A stretch of 64,000 nt of DNA, from positions 517,760-581,759 of the forward strand of contig NZ_RAPO01000004.1 of assembly GCF_003610195.1 (NCBI RefSeq). The letters are read 5' to 3'. The notes below the pieces were generated by a model. That model saw nothing but the letters and a program-made list of their open reading frames with translations. It searched no databases and had not been told where the DNA came from. Source of the DNA: Halopiger aswanensis. GTDB lineage: Archaea; Halobacteriota; Halobacteria; Halobacteriales; Natrialbaceae. Made by a program: the position numbers and the translations under genes. Each line of letters opens with the position of its first letter. The first letter of the stretch is position 1. Shown piece by piece: positions 26,752-34,838 of the stretch.

Positions 26752-27585
26752 CTACTGTCGACCGGCTTCGCGAGCGCGTTCGAGAATGCGTTCGGCCTGC
26801 GAGATGAGTGGCGCGTCGATCATCTCCCCGTCGACCTCGAAGACGCCGGCATCGGTTTCGGCGTCGGCCTCGACGACGCGTTCGGCCCACGCGATCTCTT
26901 CGTCGCTGGGCGTGAACGCGTCGTTAATGACCGGAACTTGATCAGGGTGGATCGCCATCTTTCCGTCGTACCCGAATTGGACGGCGCGCTTAGTCGATTC
27001 GCGGAGTCCGTCCAGGTCCTCGTAATCCGTATAAATAGTGTCAATCGCACCGACACCGGCGGCACTGGCCGCGATCACGGTCCGTTCGCGGGCGTACAAC
27101 ACCTCCATCCCTTCGCTCGTGCGAGTCGCACCGATGTCGGCTGCGAGGTCTTCGGCCCCGAATAGCAGCGCGTCGGTCGCGTCGGCCGCCGCGATATCGT
27201 CGGCCCGGAGGACCCCCGACGCGGATTCGATGAGCGACAGCACCGGAAGGTCGACACCGCGTTCCTCGAGCAAGCGGTCGATCCTCTGGACGTCCTCGGC
27301 TGCTTCCGCCTTCGGCAGCATCACGCTGTCCGGAGTTGCCCCCTCGAGGACGGCCCCGAGGTCGGTCGCAGCCGAGATACCAATCGGATTCACCCGAACG
27401 CAGACCTCGCACTCAGACTCGACGTCGTTGAGTACCTCGCGGACGGCCTCGCGAGCATCTTCCTTGTCGGCCGGAGCGACTGCGTCCTCGAGGTCGAAGA
27501 CGACGGTGTCGGCGTCAGTCTTGGCTGCTTTCCGCATCAGAGCTGGTTTGTCACCGGGGGCGAAAAGAACGCTTCGACGAACCAT
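26752..27585 (-). CDS. CitE/HpcH-family CoA-ester lyase
   Basis: A 277-residue TIM-barrel lyase of the HpcH/HpaI-CitE family. The N terminus MVRRSVLFAPGDKPALM, the Mg-binding block VVFDLEDAVAP and VRVNPIG are characteristic. SLIESASGVL (Glu ligand) and LLFGAEDLAADIG (Asp region) follow. The family cleaves beta-hydroxyacyl-CoA esters such as malyl-, methylmalyl- or citramalyl-CoA, or hydrolyses them. Here it is oriented against the carboxylase operon. It could perform the final cleavage of a 3-hydroxy-3-methylglutaryl-CoA-like product, since no HMG-CoA lyase gene is nearby (inference). The frame opens upstream to 27663, but ATG 27585 matches the family start. Confidence 0.84.
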   Translation of the reverse strand: MVRRSVLFAPGDKPALMRKAAKTDADTVVFDLEDAVAPADKEDAREAVREVLNDVESECEVCVRVNPIGISAATDLGAVLEGATPDSVMLPKAEAAEDVQRIDRLLEERGVDLPVLSLIESASGVLRADDIAAADATDALLFGAEDLAADIGATRTSEGMEVLYARERTVIAASAAGVGAIDTIYTDYEDLDGLRESTKRAVQFGYDGKMAIHPDQVPVINDAFTPSDEEIAWAERVVEADAETDAGVFEVDGEMIDAPLISQAERILERAREAGRQ

Positions 27586-27684
27586 ACCAGTAGCTGCCAC
27601 GTATCCCGAGTAAGTGGTGTCGATTCTTATAACGGAGTGAAGGAGTCCGTCGTGAGGTGCCATCCTCCCGAACGACCGTCTCCG

Positions 27685-28581
27685 TCACTCGAGGGCGAAG
27701 TCCGATTCGGACTCGAGCCCGAGATAGTCGGCGGCCGTTCGGGCGAAGAGATCTCGGACGGTCCCCGCGGGGAGGTCTCGAGCGAGGAGTCCCGCTCGTT
27801 CGGCGCGGTAAGGGTACGGAATGTTCGGGAAGTCGGAGCCGTACATAATCGACTCCGAGAGGTTGACGAGAGTCTCGTCGGCGATCGTCGACGGATCGAA
27901 CCCCATCGTCTCCGTCGCCGCGGTCGACATCGCGAACGTCGTGTCGAGATAAACGTTCTCGTGGTCTCGCGCGAGGTCGAGAAAATCCTCGACCTCGTAG
28001 GTGCCCATGTGCGCGCAGCAGACGCGAAGCTCCGGATACGAAGCCACCAGTTCCGCGAACGCGTCCGCGCCAACGTACGGGCTATCCTCGAACATCGGTG
28101 CCGTGCCGCCGTGGTAGGTGATCGGCCGATCGGCTGCCGCCGCAACCTCGAGGGCCGGCTCGAGTCGCGAGTCCGCGGGGCGACACTCTTGGACCGGACA
28201 GTGGATCTTCAGGCCCTTCGCTCCCCCGTCGAAGGCGTCTCGAACGATATCAGCGACGCCGTCGTCGTCGGGATGAACCGTCGCGAACGGGAGTAGCACG
28301 TCCGACGCGGCGGCCTGCTCGCGGAGCCATTCGTTCAACCCGCGTGCGATCCCCGGTTTGTGTGCGTACGGGAGTGCGACGTAGGCGGTGACGCCGGCCG
28401 CGCGGAGGACGTCCTCGATCTCCGGGCGAGCCGTCGGGTGCGAGAACTCCCAGCCGGTCTCGGTGGTAAGCGAGCGGCGGATCGCGTCGCTGAGTCGCTT
28501 CGGGAAGAGGTGCGTATGGGCGTCGATCGCGGGACTGAACGGAGACGATCCATCCTCTGACTGTCGTTCGGTAGCGGACAT
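27685..28581 (-). CDS. Amidohydrolase-2 family metal-dependent hydrolase/decarboxylase
   Basis: A 298-residue TIM-barrel protein. The N-terminal metal motif is DAHTHLFP. Later histidines sit in KIHCPVQE, ITYHGGTAP and VCCAHMGTYE, and the terminal Asp in MYGSDFPNIPYP is in the usual catalytic place. The family includes ACMSD-type decarboxylases, gamma-resorcylate decarboxylase and lactone hydrolases. It lies 100 bp upstream of the CitE-like gene on the same strand, so the two may be co-transcribed. The exact reaction cannot be read from the sequence. Confidence 0.82.
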   Translation of the reverse strand: MSATERQSEDGSSPFSPAIDAHTHLFPKRLSDAIRRSLTTETGWEFSHPTARPEIEDVLRAAGVTAYVALPYAHKPGIARGLNEWLREQAAASDVLLPFATVHPDDDGVADIVRDAFDGGAKGLKIHCPVQECRPADSRLEPALEVAAAADRPITYHGGTAPMFEDSPYVGADAFAELVASYPELRVCCAHMGTYEVEDFLDLARDHENVYLDTTFAMSTAATETMGFDPSTIADETLVNLSESIMYGSDFPNIPYPYRAERAGLLARDLPAGTVRDLFARTAADYLGLESESDFALE

Positions 28582-28663
28582 CTCGATCTCTGCGCTCCTT
28601 CGTCTGAGTTATGTACGGGAAGTGGTTTAACTAACGCTCTCAGGACCGCTCTCGATATGTTGG

Positions 28664-28957
28664 TTACCTCTCATCGCCTCCGTTCTCCTGTTCAACACGA
28701 CTCGCGTGTTTCTCGAGTTCGGCTGCAAGCGTTCGGGCTTGGTCGGGTGTCAATTGCAGTTCCTCCATGTGTGCCGGAAGGTGGGTTTCGGTCATGTTGT
28801 CGAGTTCGAACTGCAGACGGACGCAGTCTGGTGCATCCTTGTCCGTCGTCGCATTCACGACGGCGAACGATTCCGCTTCGAACTCGTGTCCTGCCACGAC
28901 TGCGTCGACGAGGTCGAGCGTGGTGTACGCGTTCACTTTCATCAGGCGGTCGGTCAT
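28664..28957 (-). CDS. Small conserved haloarchaeal protein (possibly DUF6360)
   Basis: A 97-residue acidic soluble protein starting MTDRLMKVNAYTTLDLVDA. The N-terminal two thirds look beta-rich; the C-terminal third is helical (LTPDQARTLAAELEKHAS). It has a single cysteine and no signal or membrane segment. It lies 85 bp downstream of the nitrite/sulfite reductase on the same strand, an arrangement I associate with small uncharacterised haloarchaeal proteins of the DUF6360 type. That family assignment is from memory and uncertain. Its function is unknown. Confidence 0.68.
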   Translation of the reverse strand: MTDRLMKVNAYTTLDLVDAVVAGHEFEAESFAVVNATTDKDAPDCVRLQFELDNMTETHLPAHMEELQLTPDQARTLAAELEKHASRVEQENGGDER

Positions 28958-29042
28958 TGGTATCTATTTGGAATCCGCGAAGGTACTTAGGCTATCTGAG
29001 AGTGACGATCAGAACGCAGACGAAGCGACCCCGATTAAACCG

Positions 29043-30818
29043 TCAGTCGTCAGACGGGATCGGTGTTCCGTCAGCCCGTGCAGGTGCCGGACTTGCGTCG
29101 AGATCGTCGTCTTCGGCGTACGGATACCAGGTTCGCTTCGTGTTGTGCATGTACGGATCCTCGTAGTCCGTCTCCTCGGGTTCGATCAACTCGGCGAGTT
29201 CGTCGTCCTCACGGGCGAGAACGAACTCCCGGAAGCTCTCGGTCCTCTCTCGAGCGGCAGCGAAGTTTTCGATAAGGTTCGCGATCGCGCCCGGAACCTC
29301 GTCGGCGGGGATGCGTTCGGCGACCCAGGAAGCGAACTGCGGGTTCTCTCCGAGTCCGCCCCCGAGTCCGATGTCGAGCGCTTCGACCGGTTCGCCGTTC
29401 TTGCGCGTCTTCATTCCGCGCAGGGAGACGTCGGCGATCTGGGGCTGGGCACAGGACGCCGTACAGCCCGAGAGGTGGATGTGGAAGTCGTCGACACCCA
29501 CCGGCAGTTCGACGTTCTCCTTCAGCCAGCGCGCGAACCGCACCTGGCGGTTCTTCGTCTCGACGATCGACAGCGAACAGAACTCGGTCCCGGTGCAGGC
29601 GATCGACCCGCGCTGGAAGGGATGCGGATCGGGGCTGTACTCCTCGAGGACCGGTTCGTCGAGAAGTTCGTCCAGCCGTTCCTCCGGGACGTCCGTCAGG
29701 ACGACGTTCTGACGTTGGGTGAGCCGGACCTCGCCCGACCCGTACGTCTCGGCGGCGTCGGCGAGTTCGTAGGCCTCGTCGACGCCGATCCGTCCGACGA
29801 GGGCGTTCAGTCCGACGTAGTAGTTTCCGTCGGTCTGTTCGTGAACGCCGACGTGGTCGTGCTTGCCGTCGGCGTCGCCCGCGTTGTACGAGTAGGAGTC
29901 GCGGAGATCCTCGCCCGCCGTCTCGAGTTCGAAGTCGACGTACTCCGCCTGGAGCATCTCGCGGATCGTGTCAGGCCCCAACTCGTCGACGAGGAACTTC
30001 ATGCGCGCGTTATAGCGGTCTTCGCGGTCGCCGTGGTCCCGGAACAGCGCCGAGATGCCGCCGGCGACGTCGACGGCCTGCTCGGGCGTGACGAAGACGT
30101 CGATATCGCGCGCGAATCGGGGCTCGTTGCGCGAGAGGCCGCCGCCGACGCGGACGTTATATCCCGTCACCGTCTCGCCGTCGATTTCCTTTTCGGCGGG
30201 TTCGAACGAGAGATCGTTGATGTCTCCCTGTCCGCAGCCCTCGTCACACCCGGTCACCGAAACCTTCCACTTGCGCGGGAGGTTCGAGTGCGCCTCGTTC
30301 CGCTTGAACGTGTCGTTGAGTTCGGTCGCGAGCGCGCCGGCGTCGACGTGTTCGTGTTTGTCCTTGCCGGCGACCGGACAGCCGACGATGTTTCGCCACG
30401 AGTCGCCGCAGGCCTGGACCGTCGACAACCCGACGTCCTCGAGCCGATCGAAGATTTCGGGAACGTCCTCGAGGCGGATCCAGTGCAGTTGAATCGCCTG
30501 TCGCGTCGTCACGTCGAGCCAGCCGTTGCCGAATTCGGGGTTCGCGACGGGGCCGCGGGAAAAGTCGTCGGCGATCTCGACGATCCGACGGAACTGGCCC
30601 GGCTCGAGGACGCCGCTCGGCGGTCCGATCCGCATCATGAAGTACGATTCCTGGCCGGCTCGCTGGTGGTACAGTCCGTACCACTTGAACCGCTCGAACC
30701 ACGCGTCTCGTTCGTCGTCGGGGATCGATTCCCATCCTGCGTCGGCGAAGCGCTCGATTTCCGCTCGGATATCCGTCCCGTAGAGTTCGTCCTTCCACTG
30801 CTCCACGTCGCTTGGCAT
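29043..30818 (-). CDS. Ferredoxin-type assimilatory nitrite/sulfite reductase
   Basis: A 591-residue siroheme/4Fe-4S reductase with the two-fold repeat of the family. The N-terminal half contains FMMRIGPPSGVLEPGQ (the half-domain signature), TGCDEGCGQGDIND and the VRVGGGLSRNEP block. The cluster-binding cysteines are in the C-terminal half: CTGTEFC (Cx5C) and SGCTASC (Cx3C). Nitrite-to-ammonium and sulfite-to-sulfide reductases cannot be told apart by eye. No nitrate reductase or sulfate-activation genes are in view. The start at 30818 is supported by a TATA-like box about 25 nt upstream. The downstream small gene may be in the same transcript. Confidence 0.88.
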   Translation of the reverse strand: MPSDVEQWKDELYGTDIRAEIERFADAGWESIPDDERDAWFERFKWYGLYHQRAGQESYFMMRIGPPSGVLEPGQFRRIVEIADDFSRGPVANPEFGNGWLDVTTRQAIQLHWIRLEDVPEIFDRLEDVGLSTVQACGDSWRNIVGCPVAGKDKHEHVDAGALATELNDTFKRNEAHSNLPRKWKVSVTGCDEGCGQGDINDLSFEPAEKEIDGETVTGYNVRVGGGLSRNEPRFARDIDVFVTPEQAVDVAGGISALFRDHGDREDRYNARMKFLVDELGPDTIREMLQAEYVDFELETAGEDLRDSYSYNAGDADGKHDHVGVHEQTDGNYYVGLNALVGRIGVDEAYELADAAETYGSGEVRLTQRQNVVLTDVPEERLDELLDEPVLEEYSPDPHPFQRGSIACTGTEFCSLSIVETKNRQVRFARWLKENVELPVGVDDFHIHLSGCTASCAQPQIADVSLRGMKTRKNGEPVEALDIGLGGGLGENPQFASWVAERIPADEVPGAIANLIENFAAARERTESFREFVLAREDDELAELIEPEETDYEDPYMHNTKRTWYPYAEDDDLDASPAPARADGTPIPSDD

Positions 30819-30838
30819 TGACGCACCGTATAACGGCT

Positions 30839-30847
30839 ATTCATAAG
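30839..30847 (-). promoter_or_regulatory. TATA-like box of the nitrite/sulfite reductase gene
   Basis: On the minus strand CTTATGAAT is centred about 25 nt before the ATG at 30818, consistent with a leaderless or near-leaderless start. A stronger AT block (around 30904-30916) lies further upstream and is an alternative box for a longer leader. Confidence 0.4.
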
Positions 30848-30934
30848 GCTCTCCGTCCTCCGTCAGTTCTTCCCCCCTCTCGTGGCTACCGGCTATTGTT
30901 ACCTATATTTATTATACCCGTACCATGAGTATCG

Positions 30935-31252
30935 TTAGTTTGGCTTTGGCTCGAGAATCGACTGTACGGCGTCAGGATCGTACGGCCGAAATTCGCCGTC
31001 GACGATTTGGCCGACTGGTAATCCATCGACCGAATCGCGCGTTCCGCACTCGAGACACTGGCCGACTGCATCCGCAGTGATAATCGGACCGTCGGCGTTT
31101 GCGTCGACAAACGTCTCGAGGAGGATCGATGCGGGTTCACATTCACAGAATACACCGCGAGAAAGCATCCAAATGTCGCTCACGCTTACCTGTCGAGCGT
31201 CGTTGACGCTGATCCACGCGCCATCGTCCAGCGTTCGAATTGCAACCGTCAT
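30935..31252 (-). CDS. Small four-cysteine protein of unknown function
   Basis: A 105-residue protein starting MTVAIRTLDDGAWISV. It has two close cysteine pairs, FCECE near residue 37 and QCLECG near residue 66. These could bind zinc or another metal in a small beta-rich domain. It lies just upstream of the nitrite/sulfite reductase on the same strand, separated by 116 bp, so co-regulation is possible but not shown. No family recognised. Confidence 0.6.
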   Translation of the reverse strand: MTVAIRTLDDGAWISVNDARQVSVSDIWMLSRGVFCECEPASILLETFVDANADGPIITADAVGQCLECGTRDSVDGLPVGQIVDGEFRPYDPDAVQSILEPKPN

Positions 31253-31574
31253 ATACCCACTTCAGCGGTCAGTAACCTCCGTTCGTCGACCAACACAATG
31301 TTTACCGGTGTGGTGACTCTCTGCAGTTCTATTCTCTCTACGACAGGTTAAGGATAATCTGCGATCGTACTGAATCACTCGTAGCAGCTGTCCCTGAACA
31401 TGAACCGCCCTACTCGAGGTAGTCTACATTGCCGAGCGTCCCCAAAAGGTGTCGATTTTCACATCGATAATAGGGTATAGAGAAAAAGAAATCATCCCAC
31501 ACCATCTTGCGAGCGTTCTGAGGAATGTACACCACCCTGCAAGTGTTTAAATACACCAGAAATGAGGAGTTAGA
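31253..31574. other. Intergenic region, nothing recognised
   Basis: This 322-bp, AT-richer stretch lies between the small four-cysteine gene and the end of the transposase relic. It must contain the promoter of the four-cysteine gene (the 50 bp after 31252). No gene, repeat or hairpin was identified with confidence. Confidence 0.45.
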
Positions 31575-32260
31575 CGTCACTGTATAGTTTAGCACCTCAG
31601 GCTATATCTGTCGGTTAAGTGATTGGTGTATTCACTGTGTATTGTAGTAGTGTACAAACTACTCAATACATACCCTGATGCTCGCCTGACTGCCTACCCA
31701 CGAGTTATAGGAGGGTTTGACCCGCATTTTGAGGGTATAGAACCACTCTTCGATGTGGTTCCGATCGACAGAATTCAGGTGCTTTTCAATCCTGATCGGA
31801 AGATGAGATTTAGATAACCGTAACCATCGACGACAAATACAGTATCGGAAAGACCGTGTTTCTCGGTTAATCGATGCAAGAACGCAACAACTAGATCGGT
31901 GCTTTATCGTCCGAACATTGTGACATCGAGAATGAATCTCGAGCCCACTATTATTGCAATTCATACCCAATACCATTCGCTGTTAATAATGACGTTTTTC
32001 TTATTAATGATGGCCTACGACGGCTTCGCCGTCAGCAGGTCCGAAAGGCTATCAGCCAGCCGATGTACCCAGCGGCGGATTGCTTGATGAGATCGTTTGA
32101 CGCCGCTCGAGCGATTCTTCGCTTGTGTCTCTCAAAGCGAATATCCGGTCACGTAGAGGCAAACGGCGAACACCCTGACGGGCATCGCCGTCCACTCACG
32201 CTTCCAACATTCATCAAATTCCGCCGCGTAATACTCGCTGAGCAGGTCTGCGAGTATCAT
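31575..32260 (-). mobile_element. Decayed IS6-type (haloarchaeal) transposase
   Basis: Reading the minus strand from 32260 and allowing stops and shifts gives the standard haloarchaeal IS6-type transposase in order. The start is MILADLLSEYYAAEFDECW. Then come SHQAIRRWVHRLADSLSDL, a DDE-domain block around SEWYWV and DVTMFGR, VAFLHRLTEKHGLSDTVFV, SVDRNHIEEWFYTLKMRV, NSWVGSQAS, and a C-terminal FVHYYNTQ-stop-IHQSLN. At least four in-frame stops (for example after VTGYSL) and several frameshifts are present, so it is inactive. Terminal inverted repeats were not recognised. A small hairpin at 32018-32032 (GACGGCTTCGCCGTC) is part of the coding sequence. Confidence 0.82.
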
Positions 32261-32451
32261 AGCCAAAATAGCTCTACGACCCGCTCACTTTTCAAACCAC
32301 GCTAACTAGATGGGACCTCTTTAGAGATAATTTCGCAGCTCGGTGATTTCAGAGTGTGTATTTTAATCGACAACAGTGTGTACATGGGCTCCGTTAGAGC
32401 CCATTTGCTAACATTATGCAGTCGTACAGCGCTTTTGGCAAAGACTCTTCA

Positions 32452-32829
32452 TCATTCAGCGCGCGCGATGACTTCGATTTCGACACCGATCTCGATTGGA
32501 AGTTGTGATATTTCTACGGCCGCTCGTGCCGGATACGGCTCGTCCATGTACTTGGCGTATACTTCGTTCACCGCCTCGTAGTCGTCCATGTCGGTGACAT
32601 AGACGTTCGCTTTTAGTATATCGTCGAGAGATGCGTTGGCAGCTTCTAAGATAGCTGAAATATTCTCGATTGTCTGGGCTGTCTGCTCACGAATATCCTC
32701 CGATACGACCTCTCCGGTTTCGGGGTTAACCGGACCCTGTCCGGATACGTATATCCGCCCCTCATCCTTGATTCCCTGAGAGTACGGTCCAATTGCACTG
32801 GGGTCCTCGTCAGTCACAATCTCTTCCAT
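32452..32829 (-). CDS. RidA-family reactive intermediate deaminase
   Basis: A 125-residue RidA/YjgF protein of exactly the usual length. Conserved blocks are IGPYSQGI near residue 13, IYVSGQGP, the LKANVYVTDM helix-strand and the C-terminal PARAAVEISQLP. The last contains the arginine that holds the substrate carboxylate, and EIEVIA follows. It hydrolyses 2-aminoacrylate-type enamine/imine intermediates or acts on a related substrate. The start is divergent from the IclR pseudogene, which suggests that the intact ancestor regulated it. It is intact despite decayed neighbours on both sides. Confidence 0.87.
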   Translation of the reverse strand: MEEIVTDEDPSAIGPYSQGIKDEGRIYVSGQGPVNPETGEVVSEDIREQTAQTIENISAILEAANASLDDILKANVYVTDMDDYEAVNEVYAKYMDEPYPARAAVEISQLPIEIGVEIEVIARAE

Positions 32830-32839
32830 ACTTCAGGTA

Positions 32840-33541
32840 TCTCATAACACACCCGACCGGTCGCCTGGTACTACTCACACCTATCTATCGACGCTTCAGA
32901 ATCTAGGTTACGTTCGCACTGTTAAAGGCAAATACACGTCGGCCTGTTCGCGTTACCGCTCGGCGAATACGTGCGATCGCACTCGCGACTTTATCAAGTC
33001 GGCAAGTCAGAAGTCGATAAACTCGCTCAAGAAACAGGCGAAGCCAGTCACTTAGTGGTCGAAAGCCACGGTCGAGAGATTTTACTGTACGAACGGTTCG
33101 GACCAGAAGCAGTTGGCGAGGACCTCTACACTCGGATCAAGGGATTTCCAAGGCGAAATCTCCACTGTTCAGCGGCCAGCAAGGCAATTCTCGCTCACCT
33201 CGAACCGGAGCGTCGAGATGATATTCTCGAAGACTACGAATTCATCTCGAGGACGCCGAATACAATCACAGATGAGGAAACCTTGCGAGAAGAGTTTGAG
33301 AACGTACGCGCGAAAGCATTTGCTCGCAACGACGAAGAACAGATAGCTGGAGTAACGAGCCGTCGCTGCACCGATAATTCAGGATGAGACAGTGCACGGT
33401 GCGATCAGCCTCTCCGCGCCGACGAGTCGAATGCGGGGCGAACGATTTTCGACTACAGTTCCAGAGCGAGTTGTTGATTCCGCTAATGTGATTGAGGTTA
33501 ATTTACAGATGCCCGAACCAACGGTGGGATCTAATATATAA
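32840..33541 (+). pseudogene. IclR-family regulator, frameshifted and 5'-truncated
   Basis: The remnant starts inside the DNA-binding domain (DRSPGTTHTYLSTLQNLGYV) with no start codon. A one-base loss near 32939 moves it into the frame that begins GLFALPLGEYVRSHSRLYQV. The effector domain continues through LHCSAASKAILAHL and ISRTPNTITDEETLREEF. A one-base gain near 33361 then shifts it again to the terminal VAAPIIQDETVHGAISLSAP, ending at a TAA at 33541. All pieces line up with the intact IclR protein at 34011-34787. The truncated 5' end abuts the divergent RidA gene. Confidence 0.82.
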
Positions 33542-34010
33542 TATCAGTACGAATTAAATTTTCGTTTAACCGTTAAGGGTCTTCCCATTCATGAGGTTGT
33601 GTGTCACCCTAAATTTTGACGATGACAAAACTGACTCCCGTAACTGAAACTCACAGGCAATCTCGAACCCGACACATATTACACTAGTACCGTTGTAAAT
33701 AACACATTAAGCTTTCAACGGAAAAGTGCTAATTCCGGAGCATAGAATTAGAATGCTACAAACGAAACTTGACCACAACAGTATACCCGTGGACTATACG
33801 TAGGGGCAACCACGCTGCAGTTCGGGTTGAGATAGATGAAATGCAGAATACTATAGTATATTATATGATGTATATTTTTACAGTTGTACTCTTGTAACGG
33901 ATCACTGACTGTCCGGTTCCGATTTTATACACAACGAGTGACCGTCGATTCGGTACCTGCATTCGAATATATCGAATACCGCCTGGATCGACTGATCCCC
34001 TGCGTCCGAG
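33542..34010. other. AT-rich intergenic region
   Basis: This 469-bp stretch of low-GC DNA lies between the IclR pseudogene and the intact IclR gene, both ending into it. I see no gene, repeat or IS end. The base composition is clearly more AT-rich than the flanking coding DNA and fits a scar of past insertion or deletion. Confidence 0.45.
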
Positions 34011-34787
34011 CTACGAGTGTGCGATATTGAGCTCGAGTTCGTTCGCGGCGCCAAGCAGCAGATTCGGAAGTTCTTCCTCGAAGCGCTCGCCCTTTAGGCG
34101 GTGACTCGGACCGGTAACGCTGAGTCCGCCGATGACGTCGCCATCTGGTCCACAGATGGGGACACCCACCGCGTGTGTGCCGCGCAGGGATTCCTCACGG
34201 TTGAAGGCGTACCCGCGCTCGCGGACTGTTTCAAGTTCGGCACGAAGCTCATCGGGATCGGTGATCGTGCGCTCCGTCACGGGCTCAAAGGCCATGCGTT
34301 CGAACATATCGGACAGTTTTGGCTCGGGAAGTTCCGACAAGATCGCCTTCCCGGCTGACGCTGCGTACAGCGGGATACGGCTCCCGATACCGGGGTCAGT
34401 CCGGACCGCGTGTTCGCCGACTGACCGCGCTAAGTACACCGCCTTCCCGTGTTCCTCAACAAAGAACTGTGCTCGTTCGCCGGTCTCCTCGGCGAGCGCC
34501 TCAACTTTTTCTCGGACAAGGCCGTACCCCCGATAGCTGTTCCGGGCAGTCACCCCGATCTCAAGGAATTGGAGGCCAACGTGATAGCCGTCTTCGCGCT
34601 CAACGACGTACTCGAGGTCCTCGAGCGTCCGCAGGTGCCGATGAATCGTACTCTTCGCATAGTCGAGATCAGCCGCGAGCGCTGACAATGACGCACCCTC
34701 TCTATCTGCGATATATTCGACTATGCTGAACATCGTTCGTGCCGTCTGGACTGAATCTGTTGGACCAGCCCTGTTTGGTGTGTCCAT
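34011..34787 (-). CDS. IclR-family transcriptional regulator
   Basis: A 258-residue IclR regulator of normal length. The N-terminal winged helix (about residues 14-75) contains SALAADLDYAKSTIHRHLR. The effector-binding domain has ARNSYRGYGLVREKVEALA, IPLYASAAGKAIL and GTHAVGVPICGPDGDVIGG. These proteins bind a small acid or its catabolite and switch neighbouring catabolic genes. It is divergent from an MFS transporter. The 51-bp spacer between them holds a perfect TTCGAC-TAT-GTCGAA palindrome and a TATA-like element. Its own promoter appears leaderless. Confidence 0.88.
   Translation of the reverse strand: MDTPNRAGPTDSVQTARTMFSIVEYIADREGASLSALAADLDYAKSTIHRHLRTLEDLEYVVEREDGYHVGLQFLEIGVTARNSYRGYGLVREKVEALAEETGERAQFFVEEHGKAVYLARSVGEHAVRTDPGIGSRIPLYAASAGKAILSELPEPKLSDMFERMAFEPVTERTITDPDELRAELETVRERGYAFNREESLRGTHAVGVPICGPDGDVIGGLSVTGPSHRLKGERFEEELPNLLLGAANELELNIAHS
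34716..34730. promoter_or_regulatory. Second, imperfect copy of the IclR operator motif inside iclR
   Basis: TTCGACTATGCTGAA matches the promoter palindrome TTCGACTATGTCGAA at 13 of 15 positions. It lies 106 bp away, about ten DNA turns, within the early coding part of the regulator. It may be a second binding site allowing looping, or chance similarity imposed by the coding sequence. Confidence 0.35.
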
Positions 34788-34810
34788 GAGGCATGTTAGG
34801 ATTCGCCACC

Positions 34811-34818
34811 ATTAAAAA
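34811..34818. promoter_or_regulatory. TATA-like element of the IclR/MFS divergent promoter
   Basis: ATTAAAAA sits about 27 nt before the IclR ATG (34787, minus strand) and about 24 nt before the MFS ATG (34839, plus strand). One AT element could therefore serve leaderless starts in both directions, although two overlapping boxes are equally possible. Confidence 0.4.
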
Positions 34819-34821
34819 GTA

Positions 34822-34836
34822 TTCGACTATGTCGAA
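34822..34836. promoter_or_regulatory. Palindromic operator, probably for the IclR regulator
   Basis: A perfect 6-3-6 inverted repeat, TTCGAC TAT GTCGAA, lies in the 51-bp divergent spacer. It sits next to the TATA-like element and two bases before the MFS ATG. The position and symmetry fit autoregulation and control of the transporter by the IclR dimer. Confidence 0.55.
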
Positions 34837-34838
34837 CA

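Noticed and set aside
28767..30821. A 684-codon open frame on the plus strand opposite the nitrite/sulfite reductase
   Set aside because: It is exactly antisense to a gene with clear siroheme/4Fe-4S motifs. Its protein is Arg/Val/Leu-rich without domain structure, as expected for the complementary frame of GC-rich DNA.
32018..32032. GACGGCTTCGCCGTC hairpin as a terminator or regulatory RNA
   Set aside because: It encodes part of the transposase (LLTAKPS) at the expected place, so the symmetry is coding-derived.
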